Assembly (NCBI GenBank): GCA_022826005.1
Contig: JAJDVT010000121.1
Coordinates: 62,001 to 126,000, forward strand
Origin: Gemmatimonadota bacterium
GTDB lineage: Bacteria; Gemmatimonadota; Gemmatimonadetes; Longimicrobiales; Gaopeijiaceae
Reading direction: 5' to 3'
Length of the DNA stretch: 64,000 nt
Shown: positions 34,027-43,099 of the stretch, one piece after another
Layout of the letters: each line of letters starts with the position of its first letter
Position numbering within the stretch: position 1 is the first letter of the stretch
Notes under the pieces: generated by a model
Databases searched by the model: none
The model's input: the letters and a program-made list of their open reading frames with translations, nothing else
What the model was told of the DNA's origin: nothing
Made by a program: the position numbers and the translations under genes

Positions 34027-34527
34027 ATGGAATCCTGGCAGTTGTTTGCCACGCTTGGCGCAAACCTGGCGGCCTGGGGTGCGATGCTCGGGCTGATGTG
34101 GCGAATGTACACCAGCTTGCGCAAGGACATCGGTGGTCTTCGTGGCGAGATCGCGGATCTGCGCAGCGAGACGCGACGGGAGATCGCGGGGCTGCGCGGC
34201 GAGATCGCGGATCTGCGCGGCGAGACGAGTAGAGAAATTGCCGGTGTCCGCACCGACCTCGGTGCCGAGATCGCGGGGCTGCGCGGAGAGATCGCGGATC
34301 TGCGCGGCGAGATGCGAAGAGAGATCGACGGTGTCCGCACCGACCTCGGTGGCGACATCGCGGGGCTGCGCGGCGAGATCGCGGATCTGCGCGGCGAGAT
34401 CGCGAAGGTGAGTGCAGAACTCGCCGAATTCCGGGGCGAAATGCGCGGGGATCTAAATGGAGTGAACACGGCCTTGCTGGTTCTGCGGGAGGACTTCCGG
34501 GCCCATGTGCACGGGGTCCGTGCGTGA
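34027..34527 (+). CDS. Membrane-anchored coiled-coil repeat protein
   Basis: ATG 34027 follows GCGGAGGA at 5 nt; ATG 34003 is possible. The 166-residue protein has one N-terminal membrane helix (about 5-26, LFATLGANLAAWGAMLGLMW). A long parallel coiled coil follows, built from repeats of the 11-residue type GLRGEIADLRGE, alternating with GVRTDL spacers (about 35-145). The repetition is visible in the DNA. Similar TM-plus-coiled-coil proteins are widespread with no defined role. It is convergent with the SDR gene, 17 bp apart. Confidence 0.7.
   Translation: MESWQLFATLGANLAAWGAMLGLMWRMYTSLRKDIGGLRGEIADLRSETRREIAGLRGEIADLRGETSREIAGVRTDLGAEIAGLRGEIADLRGEMRREIDGVRTDLGGDIAGLRGEIADLRGEIAKVSAELAEFRGEMRGDLNGVNTALLVLREDFRAHVHGVRA
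34133..34408 (+). repeat. Intragenic repeats encoding GLRGEIADLRGE units
   Basis: At least five imperfect copies of a roughly 36-bp unit (core CGGCGAGATCGCGGATCTGC) lie in this stretch, interspersed with 30-33 bp spacers. Such arrays can expand or contract by slippage, so length polymorphism is expected. Confidence 0.7.
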
Positions 34528-34544
34528 TGGCGTGATAGGCGGAG

Positions 34545-35396
34545 CTACCCTTCCGTAACCGACAGCTTTACAGTGGACGCGCTCCATTCCCACAGGCGTT
34601 CCTGGGCGGCCCGGTCACGTGCGGCCCTGGCCGGCGTCTCCCGCCTGCCCTTGTCAAGGTACGTGCCTGCCAGGTTCTCGTCCCGGCGCCCGGCGGCGAG
34701 TTCGGCAAGGATCGGGCCCGCGCGGTCGGGCGTCCCCGCGAAGACGGTTGCCGCCAGTCCCCCGCCCGGGACATGTCCGACGTAGTTCCTGAGTAGCCCG
34801 GTGTCGTACACGCCCGGGTGGAGCGCCACCGGCTCGATCCCGGTGCCCGTGGTGCGGCGGGCAAGAGCGAGCGTGAAGAGGACGTTGGCCAGCTTGCTCT
34901 GCTGGTACGCCCGGATGCGCCGGTAGGGGCGCCTGGCGAATCCGGGATCGTCGAAATCGAAGGGAGGACCGGAGTGGGCCGCCGACGACACCGTGACCAC
35001 GCGACTCTTCTCTGGATGGCGGCGCAGACGGGGCAGAAGGAGGTCGGTCAGGAGGAAGTGGGCGAGGTGGGTGACCGCGAGCTGGATCTCGAAGCCGTCG
35101 TGGCTCAAGGTTCGCTCCGCAGGGAGGACCGCGGCGTTGTTCACCAGCGCGTCCAGAGTGTGCCCGAGATCAATGATGGCGTGGGCGCCGGCGCGCACCG
35201 ATTCCAGGGACGCCAGGTCGGCGACGACGAGGTGGTGCCCCGCGTCGCCGGGGGGCGCGGTGAGGGATTCCAGGGCGTCGCGGCCACGCTGCTCGTCCCG
35301 GCATAACAGGATGATGCGATGCCCGTCCGCGGCGAGGTGGCGGGCGGCGGCGAGGCCGATGCCGCGGTTGCCGCCGGTGATGGCGATGGTCTGCAT
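34545..35396 (-). CDS. Short-chain dehydrogenase/reductase
   Basis: ATG 35396 was chosen because the Rossmann motif TGGNRGIG follows within ten residues; the longer open frame upstream is not SDR-like. The 283-residue enzyme has the cofactor motif, VNNAAVLP, the catalytic Ser (VSSAAHSG) and YxxxK (YQQSK). It resembles the retinol-dehydrogenase/WW-domain-oxidoreductase-like group of SDRs that act on hydrophobic alcohols or ketones. The substrate is unknown. It is divergent from nurA, with about 140 bp between starts. Confidence 0.88.
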   Translation of the reverse strand: MQTIAITGGNRGIGLAAARHLAADGHRIILLCRDEQRGRDALESLTAPPGDAGHHLVVADLASLESVRAGAHAIIDLGHTLDALVNNAAVLPAERTLSHDGFEIQLAVTHLAHFLLTDLLLPRLRRHPEKSRVVTVSSAAHSGPPFDFDDPGFARRPYRRIRAYQQSKLANVLFTLALARRTTGTGIEPVALHPGVYDTGLLRNYVGHVPGGGLAATVFAGTPDRAGPILAELAAGRRDENLAGTYLDKGRRETPARAARDRAAQERLWEWSASTVKLSVTEG

Positions 35397-35534
35397 GGGG
35401 ATTGGGTGTACGGTTCCACTCTGTGCCGGGCCGCAGAGGCGACCGGCGCGGTACCCTGACATGCTAGCTTTCGTGGCACCTGAGATGAAGTCCGGCGAGG
35501 CTCTGTGCCCCGATCCACCCCCCGAACCACCGAC

Positions 35535-36527
35535 ATGGCCAACCCCGAAGCGAACACTGCAACGAGCCGCCCATTCATAGGAGTCGAGCCCTTCGACGCG
35601 GCCTACGGCGCCGGTTTTCGGGCAGACGAAGAGGATCAGCACACCGTTGAATGCCGCGTAGTGGAGGACGGCGGACATTTCCGCATTCACCGGCCCCCGG
35701 ACGCGGGGCCCCCGGCACGCCTATGCTTCGTGGACGGGGTGCGCCGAACCGAGGCTCACCTGACGCTCACGAATCCGGAGGGTGAGACGATCACGGGTCT
35801 TGCGGGGGCGTGGGGAGCGGGCGCGGTTCTGATCGGCAGCGACGGCCCGGCGGAGATCGACCACGTGGACATTGGGCGGGCGGTGATCTTCTCCGGCGGG
35901 CACCGGGTGCGGCTGAGCCCGCATCCAGGCGGATGGCGCTGGAGGTCCCTTTCGGTCGAGAACGAGGAACTCCGTGCGGCACCGCAACACCTCCAGCGCG
36001 TCATGCGGGACACCGAATCCGAGATCGCCAACCGCCTGTTCGCGGAAGGGTGGCTGGTCGTCTTCGACGGACCGCTTCATTACCTCCGCCGCAGCCGCGC
36101 GGCACCCGTGGTCGGATACGTGAAGACCCACCACAGGCGCACGCTCGCGGTCGAGCACTGGCAGACCGTGCCGAGCCTCGGTGTGGGGGAGCGGACGAGC
36201 CTGTTCGCCATGAAGGACGACCGCTATGCGTGTTATGTCCGCGTGGGCAATCCCGGTCCCTGGGCGGGGCCGTGGGCGGGGGTCGCGCGCCTTGAGGTGC
36301 CAGCGAGCTCGGGGCGCAGCCAAGCCATCGCGACGGTGGACCGCGCCGCGCGCTGGCTTCCCACCTTCGCGTCGGCGCCACACCGCGATGCCCGTGCGCC
36401 GGTCAACCTCGCCCCGGTGGCACGGTTGGAACAGCACCTCCACCACCTTCTCGGCGACTCGCGGCTGGCGTTGCGTGCCGTGCGAGAAGCCGTCATGCAA
36501 CACAACCGACATGAGGAGACCGCGTGA
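35535..36527 (+). CDS. nurA: NurA-family 5'-3' nuclease
   Basis: NurA nucleases associate with HerA and resect DNA ends. The 330-residue protein shows the RNase-H-like core pieces: CFVDGVRR (about 63-70, first acidic residue), VVFDGPLHYL (about 174-183), APVVGYVKTHHRRTL and a late RLEQHLHHLLGDSRLALR segment. It is too divergent to be certain from motifs alone, but its position before herA, with a 4-bp GTGA overlap, is decisive. An upstream GTG at 35505 with GGCGAGG before it is an alternative start. The partner is the HerA-like ATPase. Confidence 0.8.
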   Translation: MANPEANTATSRPFIGVEPFDAAYGAGFRADEEDQHTVECRVVEDGGHFRIHRPPDAGPPARLCFVDGVRRTEAHLTLTNPEGETITGLAGAWGAGAVLIGSDGPAEIDHVDIGRAVIFSGGHRVRLSPHPGGWRWRSLSVENEELRAAPQHLQRVMRDTESEIANRLFAEGWLVVFDGPLHYLRRSRAAPVVGYVKTHHRRTLAVEHWQTVPSLGVGERTSLFAMKDDRYACYVRVGNPGPWAGPWAGVARLEVPASSGRSQAIATVDRAARWLPTFASAPHRDARAPVNLAPVARLEQHLHHLLGDSRLALRAVREAVMQHNRHEETA

Positions 36528-38386
36528 GCAACCAAGACGGCCAGGCGATTGCCAACCAGGACGGAAAACCCCTGCCGGACCCCCGGATCGGGCTGGTGGA
36601 CGGATCACACGGCAGCAATTCGCGCGAGTTTCATGTGGTGCTCGATCCCGACGCGAGCGTCCAGCTGGACCAACTGGTCGCGGTTCGCAACGAACTCCCC
36701 GACGGGACGCAAGTCACACACTATGGCATCGTCACCGAGTTGCGTAGTCGCTTCGAGGGCGCCGACCTGCCCTCGGATACGGCCCGGGTTGTCGATCGGG
36801 TCATTCCGGCCGAGCACGTGCGGCTTGCCGAGGTTCGCGCGCTACGCGTCGTTCCCGAGCTCTTCGTCGCGCCGAACGCGGGTTCCGTGGCCATGCGCGC
36901 CGTCGGCAGCGACCGCACGGTCGCCCTGTTCGAGGACGAGATGAAGCGGGGCAAGCTACCGGTCGGACTGGACATGGGGGGTGAACCCGTCTACGCCGAC
37001 ATGCGCTTCGTCGACGGTCGCTCCGGAGGGCATTTCTCGATCTCGGGCATCTCGGGCGTCGCGACCAAGACCTCGTATGCGCTTTATATCCTCTACCAGC
37101 TCCTTGAAACCGAGGGCGGGATGGCGCTGCTCGGAGGCCGCGCCGAACGAGAGAACGTGCGCGCGCTCGTCTTCAACACCAAGGGTGAAGACCTGCTCCA
37201 CCTCGATCGTCCGAACTCCGAGTTCCCGGGCAGGCCGGGCGCACGCGGCCAGTGGCAAGCCCTGGGTGTCAGCGATCCCGGTCCCTTCCGCTCGGTGCGA
37301 CTGTATGCACCCCGGCGGCCCGGCGTCTCGGGAAAGGTGCCGGGCGTCAAGTCCCGCGACACCGCCGATGTGCACGCCTACGGTTGGACCCCGGAACAGT
37401 TCATCCGCGACCAGCTCCTCCAGTTCTGCTTCACCTCCGAGGACGACCGCTCGACCCAGGTTGGATTCATCGAGCAGCAGTTCCGCATCCAGCTTCTGCG
37501 CCACCTTCGCCGCCTCGAGGGCGGAGAGTCCGGCGCGGTGGTGATCCTTCCGACCGTCCCCGAGGACACGAGCTTCGACCCCGACCGCCTGGCGGCGAGG
37601 GAACCCGAGTCCGTACCCGCGGGTGCCGGCCATGTGATCGCGGACTTCGGGGACTTCGTCGACTTCACCGAGAAGATGGCCAACCGGGACGACGAAGAGG
37701 CGATCAAGGCCTGGTTCGGGCGCACCCAGTCGGGCACCCGCCAGGCCTACCTGCGCCGGCTGCTGCGGCTGCGCAAGCACATCGGGCCACTGATCGGTTG
37801 CGGGCTGAAGCCCGTGTCGTCGGAAAACGCCCGCCTGCACGTGGTCGACATCTCCACCCTGCACGACGACGCGCAACGCTTCGTGGTCGGCTCGCTGCTG
37901 GACGGCGTTTGGCGCGAGAAGCAGGGGACGGGGCGCGTTCCCCTGCGCTTCGTGGTCCTGGACGAACTCAACAAGTACGCACCGGCGAGGGGGTATTCGC
38001 CGCTGCGGGAGCTGCTCGTCGACATCGCGGAGCGCGGACGTTCCCTGGGTGTGCTCCTGGTGGGGGCGCAGCAGGCCGCTTCGGCGGTCGCTCCCGCGCT
38101 TCCCCGCAACGCTTCGATCAAGGTGGCCGGACGGCTCGACGCGAGCGAGGCCGACGCCTACCGCTTCCTGTCGTCCGCGTTGCGCGAACGGGCTTCGCGC
38201 TTCATGCCCGGGACGATGGTGCTGTCCCAGCCGATCGTGCCGGAGCCGATCCCGCTGCGCTTTCCGTTCCCGCCTTATGCCACCAACCCCGATGAGGCCG
38301 AGGCCGACGAGGTGCGGGACCGGGAACGGGCGGAGGCGATCCAGTCCAACCTCACCGCCATGTCGGGTCCGAGGGTAGAGTTGTGA
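36524..38386 (+). CDS. herA: HerA-like DNA translocase ATPase
   Basis: HerA forms hexamers that pump DNA to NurA. The 620-residue protein has an N-terminal HAS-barrel (about 10-90; IGLVDGSHGSNSREFHVVLD) and a FtsK/HerA-type ATPase domain. Walker B is VVLDELNKYAP (about 476-486), and a glutamine sensor region LLVGAQQAASAV follows. The P-loop is unusual: GISGVATKTS (about 175-184) lacks the GxGK glycine. It also has an inserted region with D/E-rich helices (about 330-420). The gene overlaps nurA by 4 bp and precedes sbcD by 246 bp. Confidence 0.88.
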   Translation: MSNQDGQAIANQDGKPLPDPRIGLVDGSHGSNSREFHVVLDPDASVQLDQLVAVRNELPDGTQVTHYGIVTELRSRFEGADLPSDTARVVDRVIPAEHVRLAEVRALRVVPELFVAPNAGSVAMRAVGSDRTVALFEDEMKRGKLPVGLDMGGEPVYADMRFVDGRSGGHFSISGISGVATKTSYALYILYQLLETEGGMALLGGRAERENVRALVFNTKGEDLLHLDRPNSEFPGRPGARGQWQALGVSDPGPFRSVRLYAPRRPGVSGKVPGVKSRDTADVHAYGWTPEQFIRDQLLQFCFTSEDDRSTQVGFIEQQFRIQLLRHLRRLEGGESGAVVILPTVPEDTSFDPDRLAAREPESVPAGAGHVIADFGDFVDFTEKMANRDDEEAIKAWFGRTQSGTRQAYLRRLLRLRKHIGPLIGCGLKPVSSENARLHVVDISTLHDDAQRFVVGSLLDGVWREKQGTGRVPLRFVVLDELNKYAPARGYSPLRELLVDIAERGRSLGVLLVGAQQAASAVAPALPRNASIKVAGRLDASEADAYRFLSSALRERASRFMPGTMVLSQPIVPEPIPLRFPFPPYATNPDEAEADEVRDRERAEAIQSNLTAMSGPRVEL

Positions 38387-38632
38387 GGGGGGTGGGTAAG
38401 CTGATGGATCAAGTGCGTCACACCCGTGCGTGACGCCGGCGCGAGCGAGTTGGCGCCCGCCCGACCCCCCAGGGCGTTCGAACGAGCCGGAACCACCGAA
38501 TCGCGGGGAAGCGTGATATGGCTGTCTGGGTTTATGGTATGGGCATATGGGTAACGTGACGAGAACCCCATCCCGGGAGCTGCCGTCCCTCAGGTCGACG
38601 CCGGTCCGCGCGGTCTACGGGAGCATAGCGCC
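38387..38632 (+). other. Intergenic region between herA and sbcD
   Basis: No open frame of note lies in these 246 bp. A 7-bp inverted repeat (GCGTCAC 38415-38421, GTGACGC 38430-38436, 8-nt loop) has no T-run, so it is not a classical terminator. An AT-richer stretch with several TATGG-like words (about 38515-38555) could hold a separate promoter for sbcDC. Confidence 0.4.
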
Positions 38633-39940
38633 GTGAAACTCCTCCACACCGCCGACTGGCACCTCGGTGCCAAGCTGGGACGCCACGACCGGATGGACGA
38701 TCACCGCGCCGCACTACGCGCGCTCCTGGACATCGCCAACACCGAGCGCCCGGACCTGATCATTCACGCGGGCGACCTCTTCGACGCCTACCGGCCCCCC
38801 TACCCGGCCCTGCGGCTCGGGGTCACCGCCCTGCAGCGACTGGCCCGGATCGCGCCCACCGTGGTGATCAGCGGCAATCACGACTCGGGCGCGCTGTTCG
38901 ATGTACTCGACGACATGGCGGGCATGGCCTCGCCCCGGCGCCTCCGGTTCGTCACCGGGCCGCGCGTCCTGGAGTTCGACGACCTCGTTGAGGTGCCCGT
39001 CGCCCTGGCGTGCGTCCCCTTCATCCCGCCCGGCGCGATCATCGACTACGCCACCGGCGACGCCTCGCGCTTCGAGGGAGACTACGCCGACGGCATCCGC
39101 AGCCTCAACGACCATGTGGTGGACGGCGCACGCGAGGCCGCGGGCCCGAACGGGATCGTCCTCTACACCGCGCACCTGCACGTTGACGGGGCTCGTCCCG
39201 GCAACTCCGAGCGGCGGTTCACGGTCGGCGAGGACCACGCGACACACACCAGGGGCCTGCACCGCGCGCTCTACTGCGCCTTCGGACACATCCACGACCC
39301 GCAGCAGCTTCCTGGAAGCGCACGCGGCCGTTACGCTGGATCGCTCATTCCGCTGGACTACGGCGAAAGCAGCCAGACCAAGCACGCCGTCGTGGTCACG
39401 ATCGGCGACGACGTGCAGGTTGATGAACGGGAGCTGCCCCCGGGGCGGCCGCTGCGGAGCTTCGACGGAACGCTCCGCGAACTGGAGACGCGAGCGGCAG
39501 ACGGGGCGCTGGACGACTGCTTCCTCAAGGCGGTGGTCAAGTCCGAAGAACCGATTCCCGACCTGGCCGACCGGGTGGCCGAGTGGTCGCCGAAGTGCGT
39601 GATCTTCAACCTGGTCAACGAGGTGGCCAACCGGCCCGTCAAGGCGATCTCCGGGGGGGGAGACGGCGAGGAGCCCTCAATCGAGGACCTCTTCGTGGAG
39701 TGGCGGAGCACGGCGGCGACCGGCCGGGCGACGAAGGCGCCCCTGGACACGGTTTTGGCACTCTTTCGCGAGGCGGTGGCCGGATCGGGGGACGAGGACG
39801 GGCCGGATTTCGGGCTGACCGGACTGTCGGCGCAAACCGAGGGGGTTATCGCCGCACTGCGGGGAGGATCGGGAAGCGGCGCGCTAGGCTCTCACGACGG
39901 ATCGCACACACGCGAACCCGGCCGACAAGGGGACGGCTGA
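38633..39940 (+). CDS. sbcD: SbcD/Mre11-type DNA exonuclease subunit
   Basis: SbcD is the manganese-dependent nuclease of the SbcCD (Mre11-Rad50) complex that opens hairpins and processes DNA ends. The GTG at 38633 starts directly with LLHTADWHLG. Phosphoesterase motifs follow: IIHAGDLFDAYRP, VVISGNHDS, YTAHLHVDG and AFGHIHDPQ. At 435 residues it is slightly longer than usual, with a Gly/Ser-rich tail. The last coding base is 4 nt before sbcC. Confidence 0.95.
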   Translation: MKLLHTADWHLGAKLGRHDRMDDHRAALRALLDIANTERPDLIIHAGDLFDAYRPPYPALRLGVTALQRLARIAPTVVISGNHDSGALFDVLDDMAGMASPRRLRFVTGPRVLEFDDLVEVPVALACVPFIPPGAIIDYATGDASRFEGDYADGIRSLNDHVVDGAREAAGPNGIVLYTAHLHVDGARPGNSERRFTVGEDHATHTRGLHRALYCAFGHIHDPQQLPGSARGRYAGSLIPLDYGESSQTKHAVVVTIGDDVQVDERELPPGRPLRSFDGTLRELETRAADGALDDCFLKAVVKSEEPIPDLADRVAEWSPKCVIFNLVNEVANRPVKAISGGGDGEEPSIEDLFVEWRSTAATGRATKAPLDTVLALFREAVAGSGDEDGPDFGLTGLSAQTEGVIAALRGGSGSGALGSHDGSHTREPGRQGDG

Positions 39941-39944
39941 CCGG

Positions 39945-42900
39945 ATGCTCCCGCTTCGAATCAGCATCGAGGGACTGCGTTCCTTCCGGGCCGAGGTCGA
40001 GATCGACTTCGGCGGCCGTACCCAGATCGCGGTGATCGGCGACACCGGCGCGGGAAAGTCCTCGATCCTCGAAGCGATGACCTACGCCCTGTACGGACAG
40101 ACCTCGTTCGGGGGCCGGTCCAAACAGGAGCTGATGAACGACACGTCGGACGTGATGCGCGTGGTGCTGCGCTTCCAGGTGGCCGGCGAGGAGTGGGAAG
40201 TCACGCGGGTGGACCGGCGGGCGGGCGTGGGTGGCCTCCGGCCCGCCCAGGCGCAGCTGGTTCACTACGGGCCCGGAGGCGAGACGCTCGAGAAGGTCGA
40301 GCAGGTCAGGCCGGTGAACGAACGGGTGCAGGCGCTGGTCGGCCTCGACAGCGACGCCTTCCTCCGCACCGTGATCCTGCCGCAGGGACGCTTCGCCCGT
40401 CTGCTGGTGGAGGATGCGCCGTCCGCCCGCACCGAGATCCTGCGCCAGGTGTGGCGCACCCACGATCTGGAGGCGGCGGGAGAGGTGGTGGGGCAAGGAT
40501 TGGCCGATGTCAGGACGCTGGCGGTCGCGCTGCAAGTCGAGGTCCAGCACTATCCGGATGATCCCGAGGCGCACCTTGCGGACCTGACCTCCCAGGCCGA
40601 CGCGGGAAGCCTTCGAGCGGTTGCAATGGCCGATCTGCGGGACCGCTCGACGCGCGCCCGCGACATCCTCCGTGAGTCCGAGGCGACGATCGCAAGGGCC
40701 GGGCAGACCGACCAGCGCGTGACCCCGTCAGCCGTGGACGAACTGGCTGACCGGCTGGCGCCCGTGGAGAGCGCCCAGCGCCGGATGCAGGCCGAAGCAA
40801 CGGAGTTGGAGGGGAAGGAGGCCAGCCTGAAGCGGGATCTGAACGGCATTCCGACCGATGACGGGCCCGACCATCACGAGGTCGCGCGCACCCTGGCCGC
40901 GCTGGACGCGATCCCTGCACAAGTGGGGCAGGCAGTGGGCGCAGCGGAGGCGCTCCGGGGAGCGATCGCCAGCGAGGCCAAGGCGAAGAAGCACCATGCC
41001 CAGGCACAGCACACCGTTAAAGCAGCAACGGATCGGCTGACCCGGCACCAGGCGCTCGAACCGCCCCTCGAGGTAGCAGTCGGTTCCGCCGGCGATTCGC
41101 TCAAGGATGCCGAGCGGTGGTACGAGAAGTGCCACGACCTCCAGGAGCGCATCAGCTCGACGGCGGATGCGTTGGCCAGGCGGGAGAAGGTGATGACCGA
41201 CGTCACCGCGCGGCTCACGACCGCGCGGCGTGATCTGCACGTTGCGCAGGAGCGGCTGCGGAGGGCCGACCAGGAACTGAGTGAAGCACGGCGCGCCAAC
41301 GCGGCCGCCGACGCGGCCCACGGCCTCTGCCCGGGCGACGAGTGTCCCGTCTGCCAGAGGGACCTCCCCGAGGGCTGGATTCCGCCGCAGGACACGGGTC
41401 TGGACGTGGCCCACAAGGCACAACAGGCGGTGGGAACACAAGCCAACGAAGCCAGTAGGGCCGTGGCCGAAGCCGAGGCGCACCAGGAATCCGGCCAGCA
41501 AGGCATCAGGGACACCGAGAGGGATCTGGATCGCCTCCGGTCCGAAATCGCCGACTCGGTCGACCAGCTACGCAACGTCGCCGGGCTCGGCGACGCACTT
41601 GCCCTGGCCGGGGGCACGCCGTTGCCGGACCGCGAAGAGGTTCTCGCCCAGGCTGCGCAGCGTCTCCGCGAAGCCCAGGCGGCGCTGGATCACCACCGCG
41701 CCGAGGCCAAAGAGCTGCGCGAGACGCAGACAAGTGCCCACATGGCCGAGCAATCGGCCCGGCAGACGCTCGAGCACACCCGGATCGACATCGACAGGAC
41801 CCGCAAAGCCGCTGGCGAGGGTCTCGACGCTCTGAACCGGAACATCCAGTCCATCCCTCAACCGTTCCGGACCCAGCTGACACTTCCCCTTGACCCTGTG
41901 GAGCTGGAGGCGGTCGACACCACACCCGTTGACCGCGCCTCGTACGCGGCCCGGGAGCGTGAGGAGATCCTTCAGCACCGCGACCGGAAGCGGAATCGCC
42001 TGCGGACGGCGATCGAGGAGACGAGGACAGCGCTGAAGGATCTTGGCGAGACTCGCAAGGCCCAGGTCGAGGAGCCTTTGCAGGCCCTGGTGCGGGCGCT
42101 GGCCGACCACCGGACCGCTCTCGCGGAAGCCGTTCGCGAATTGGCCACCGACATCGCGCTGCCCGCAGTCACCCACTACCCGGTGGACGCGGAGACGCTC
42201 CGGGTGGGGATCGGCCAGCTTCGCCAGGCGATGGCGGATGCGGTCGAGCTGGCTGCTGACATTCGCCGCCGCGCTCTCGAAGCCGCCGATGAGGCCGGCG
42301 GCGAGGCCCGCCGGATCGCCGAGCAACTCGACCCTCCCGCCGACCCCGGCGACCTCGAGGCCCTGGTCCATTCCACCGGACAGGCCGCTACCGAGGCAGG
42401 CTACGCCGCCCGGGCGGCAATCGAGGCCCGCGACGCATTCGCTGCAATCCTCGGAGACCTCCTGAAACTCCGGCAAACAGCCGATGAAGTCACCGCCCTC
42501 GAAATCGCCCTGGGCGACCTCGACGCCGCGCTCAAGCCCGGAGCATTTCTCAAGTGGCTCACGCTGCGCCGGTCACGGGATCTGCTGGTGTACGCGTCCA
42601 GGATGCTGGAAGAGATGACGGCGAACCGCTACAGCTTCGCCGACCCGGGGGACCTGGAGGACCAGCAATGGCTGGTCGTGGACAACGACTCGGGGCAGGC
42701 GCGCTCCCCTGCCAGCCTCTCGGGCGGGGAGCAGTTCATCGGATCGCTGGCGCTGGCCCTCGGAATGGTGGAGATGATGGGCCGTAGCGGCGGACGCCTC
42801 GAATCGCTCTTCCTCGACGAGGGCTTCGGGTCGCTAGACCGCAACAACCTCGATTCCGCCATCGACGCGCTCTCGATGGTTGCCGGGACGGGCCGGATGG

Positions 42901-43076
42901 TGGGCGTGATCTCCCACGTCGCGGCCGTCGCCGAGCAGATCGACGACGTGCTTGCCGTCACGCGGGGTGCGACCGGCAGCCAGGTAACATGGCTCTCCCG
43001 CGCCCAGCGGCAGGAGCTTGCACGCTCCGACACGGGTCTGGCGGGAGCCTCGGCGCTGGCAGGGTTGCTGGAGTAG
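39945..43076 (+). CDS. sbcC: SbcC/Rad50-type SMC-like ATPase
   Basis: SbcC is the ATPase and tether of the SbcCD complex. The 1043-residue protein has Walker A in GDTGAGKSSILEAM (about 29-36) and a Q-loop (ILPQGRFARLL). Two long coiled-coil arms flank the zinc hook CPVC (about 467-470). The ABC signature LSGGEQFIGSLALALG and Walker B LFLDEGFGSLD are near the C-terminus. Length and order match the family. The gene follows sbcD by 4 nt and is followed 23 nt later by nfuA. Confidence 0.96.
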   Translation: MLPLRISIEGLRSFRAEVEIDFGGRTQIAVIGDTGAGKSSILEAMTYALYGQTSFGGRSKQELMNDTSDVMRVVLRFQVAGEEWEVTRVDRRAGVGGLRPAQAQLVHYGPGGETLEKVEQVRPVNERVQALVGLDSDAFLRTVILPQGRFARLLVEDAPSARTEILRQVWRTHDLEAAGEVVGQGLADVRTLAVALQVEVQHYPDDPEAHLADLTSQADAGSLRAVAMADLRDRSTRARDILRESEATIARAGQTDQRVTPSAVDELADRLAPVESAQRRMQAEATELEGKEASLKRDLNGIPTDDGPDHHEVARTLAALDAIPAQVGQAVGAAEALRGAIASEAKAKKHHAQAQHTVKAATDRLTRHQALEPPLEVAVGSAGDSLKDAERWYEKCHDLQERISSTADALARREKVMTDVTARLTTARRDLHVAQERLRRADQELSEARRANAAADAAHGLCPGDECPVCQRDLPEGWIPPQDTGLDVAHKAQQAVGTQANEASRAVAEAEAHQESGQQGIRDTERDLDRLRSEIADSVDQLRNVAGLGDALALAGGTPLPDREEVLAQAAQRLREAQAALDHHRAEAKELRETQTSAHMAEQSARQTLEHTRIDIDRTRKAAGEGLDALNRNIQSIPQPFRTQLTLPLDPVELEAVDTTPVDRASYAAREREEILQHRDRKRNRLRTAIEETRTALKDLGETRKAQVEEPLQALVRALADHRTALAEAVRELATDIALPAVTHYPVDAETLRVGIGQLRQAMADAVELAADIRRRALEAADEAGGEARRIAEQLDPPADPGDLEALVHSTGQAATEAGYAARAAIEARDAFAAILGDLLKLRQTADEVTALEIALGDLDAALKPGAFLKWLTLRRSRDLLVYASRMLEEMTANRYSFADPGDLEDQQWLVVDNDSGQARSPASLSGGEQFIGSLALALGMVEMMGRSGGRLESLFLDEGFGSLDRNNLDSAIDALSMVAGTGRMVGVISHVAAVAEQIDDVLAVTRGATGSQVTWLSRAQRQELARSDTGLAGASALAGLLE

Positions 43077-43099
43077 TCCCGTTCGACGTTATTCATAGC

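Noticed and set aside
33130-38480. GTTCGAA words as possible T-loops of tRNA genes (near 33147 and 38475)
   Set aside because: No cloverleaf arms or acceptor stem could be matched around them; the first lies inside glyS.
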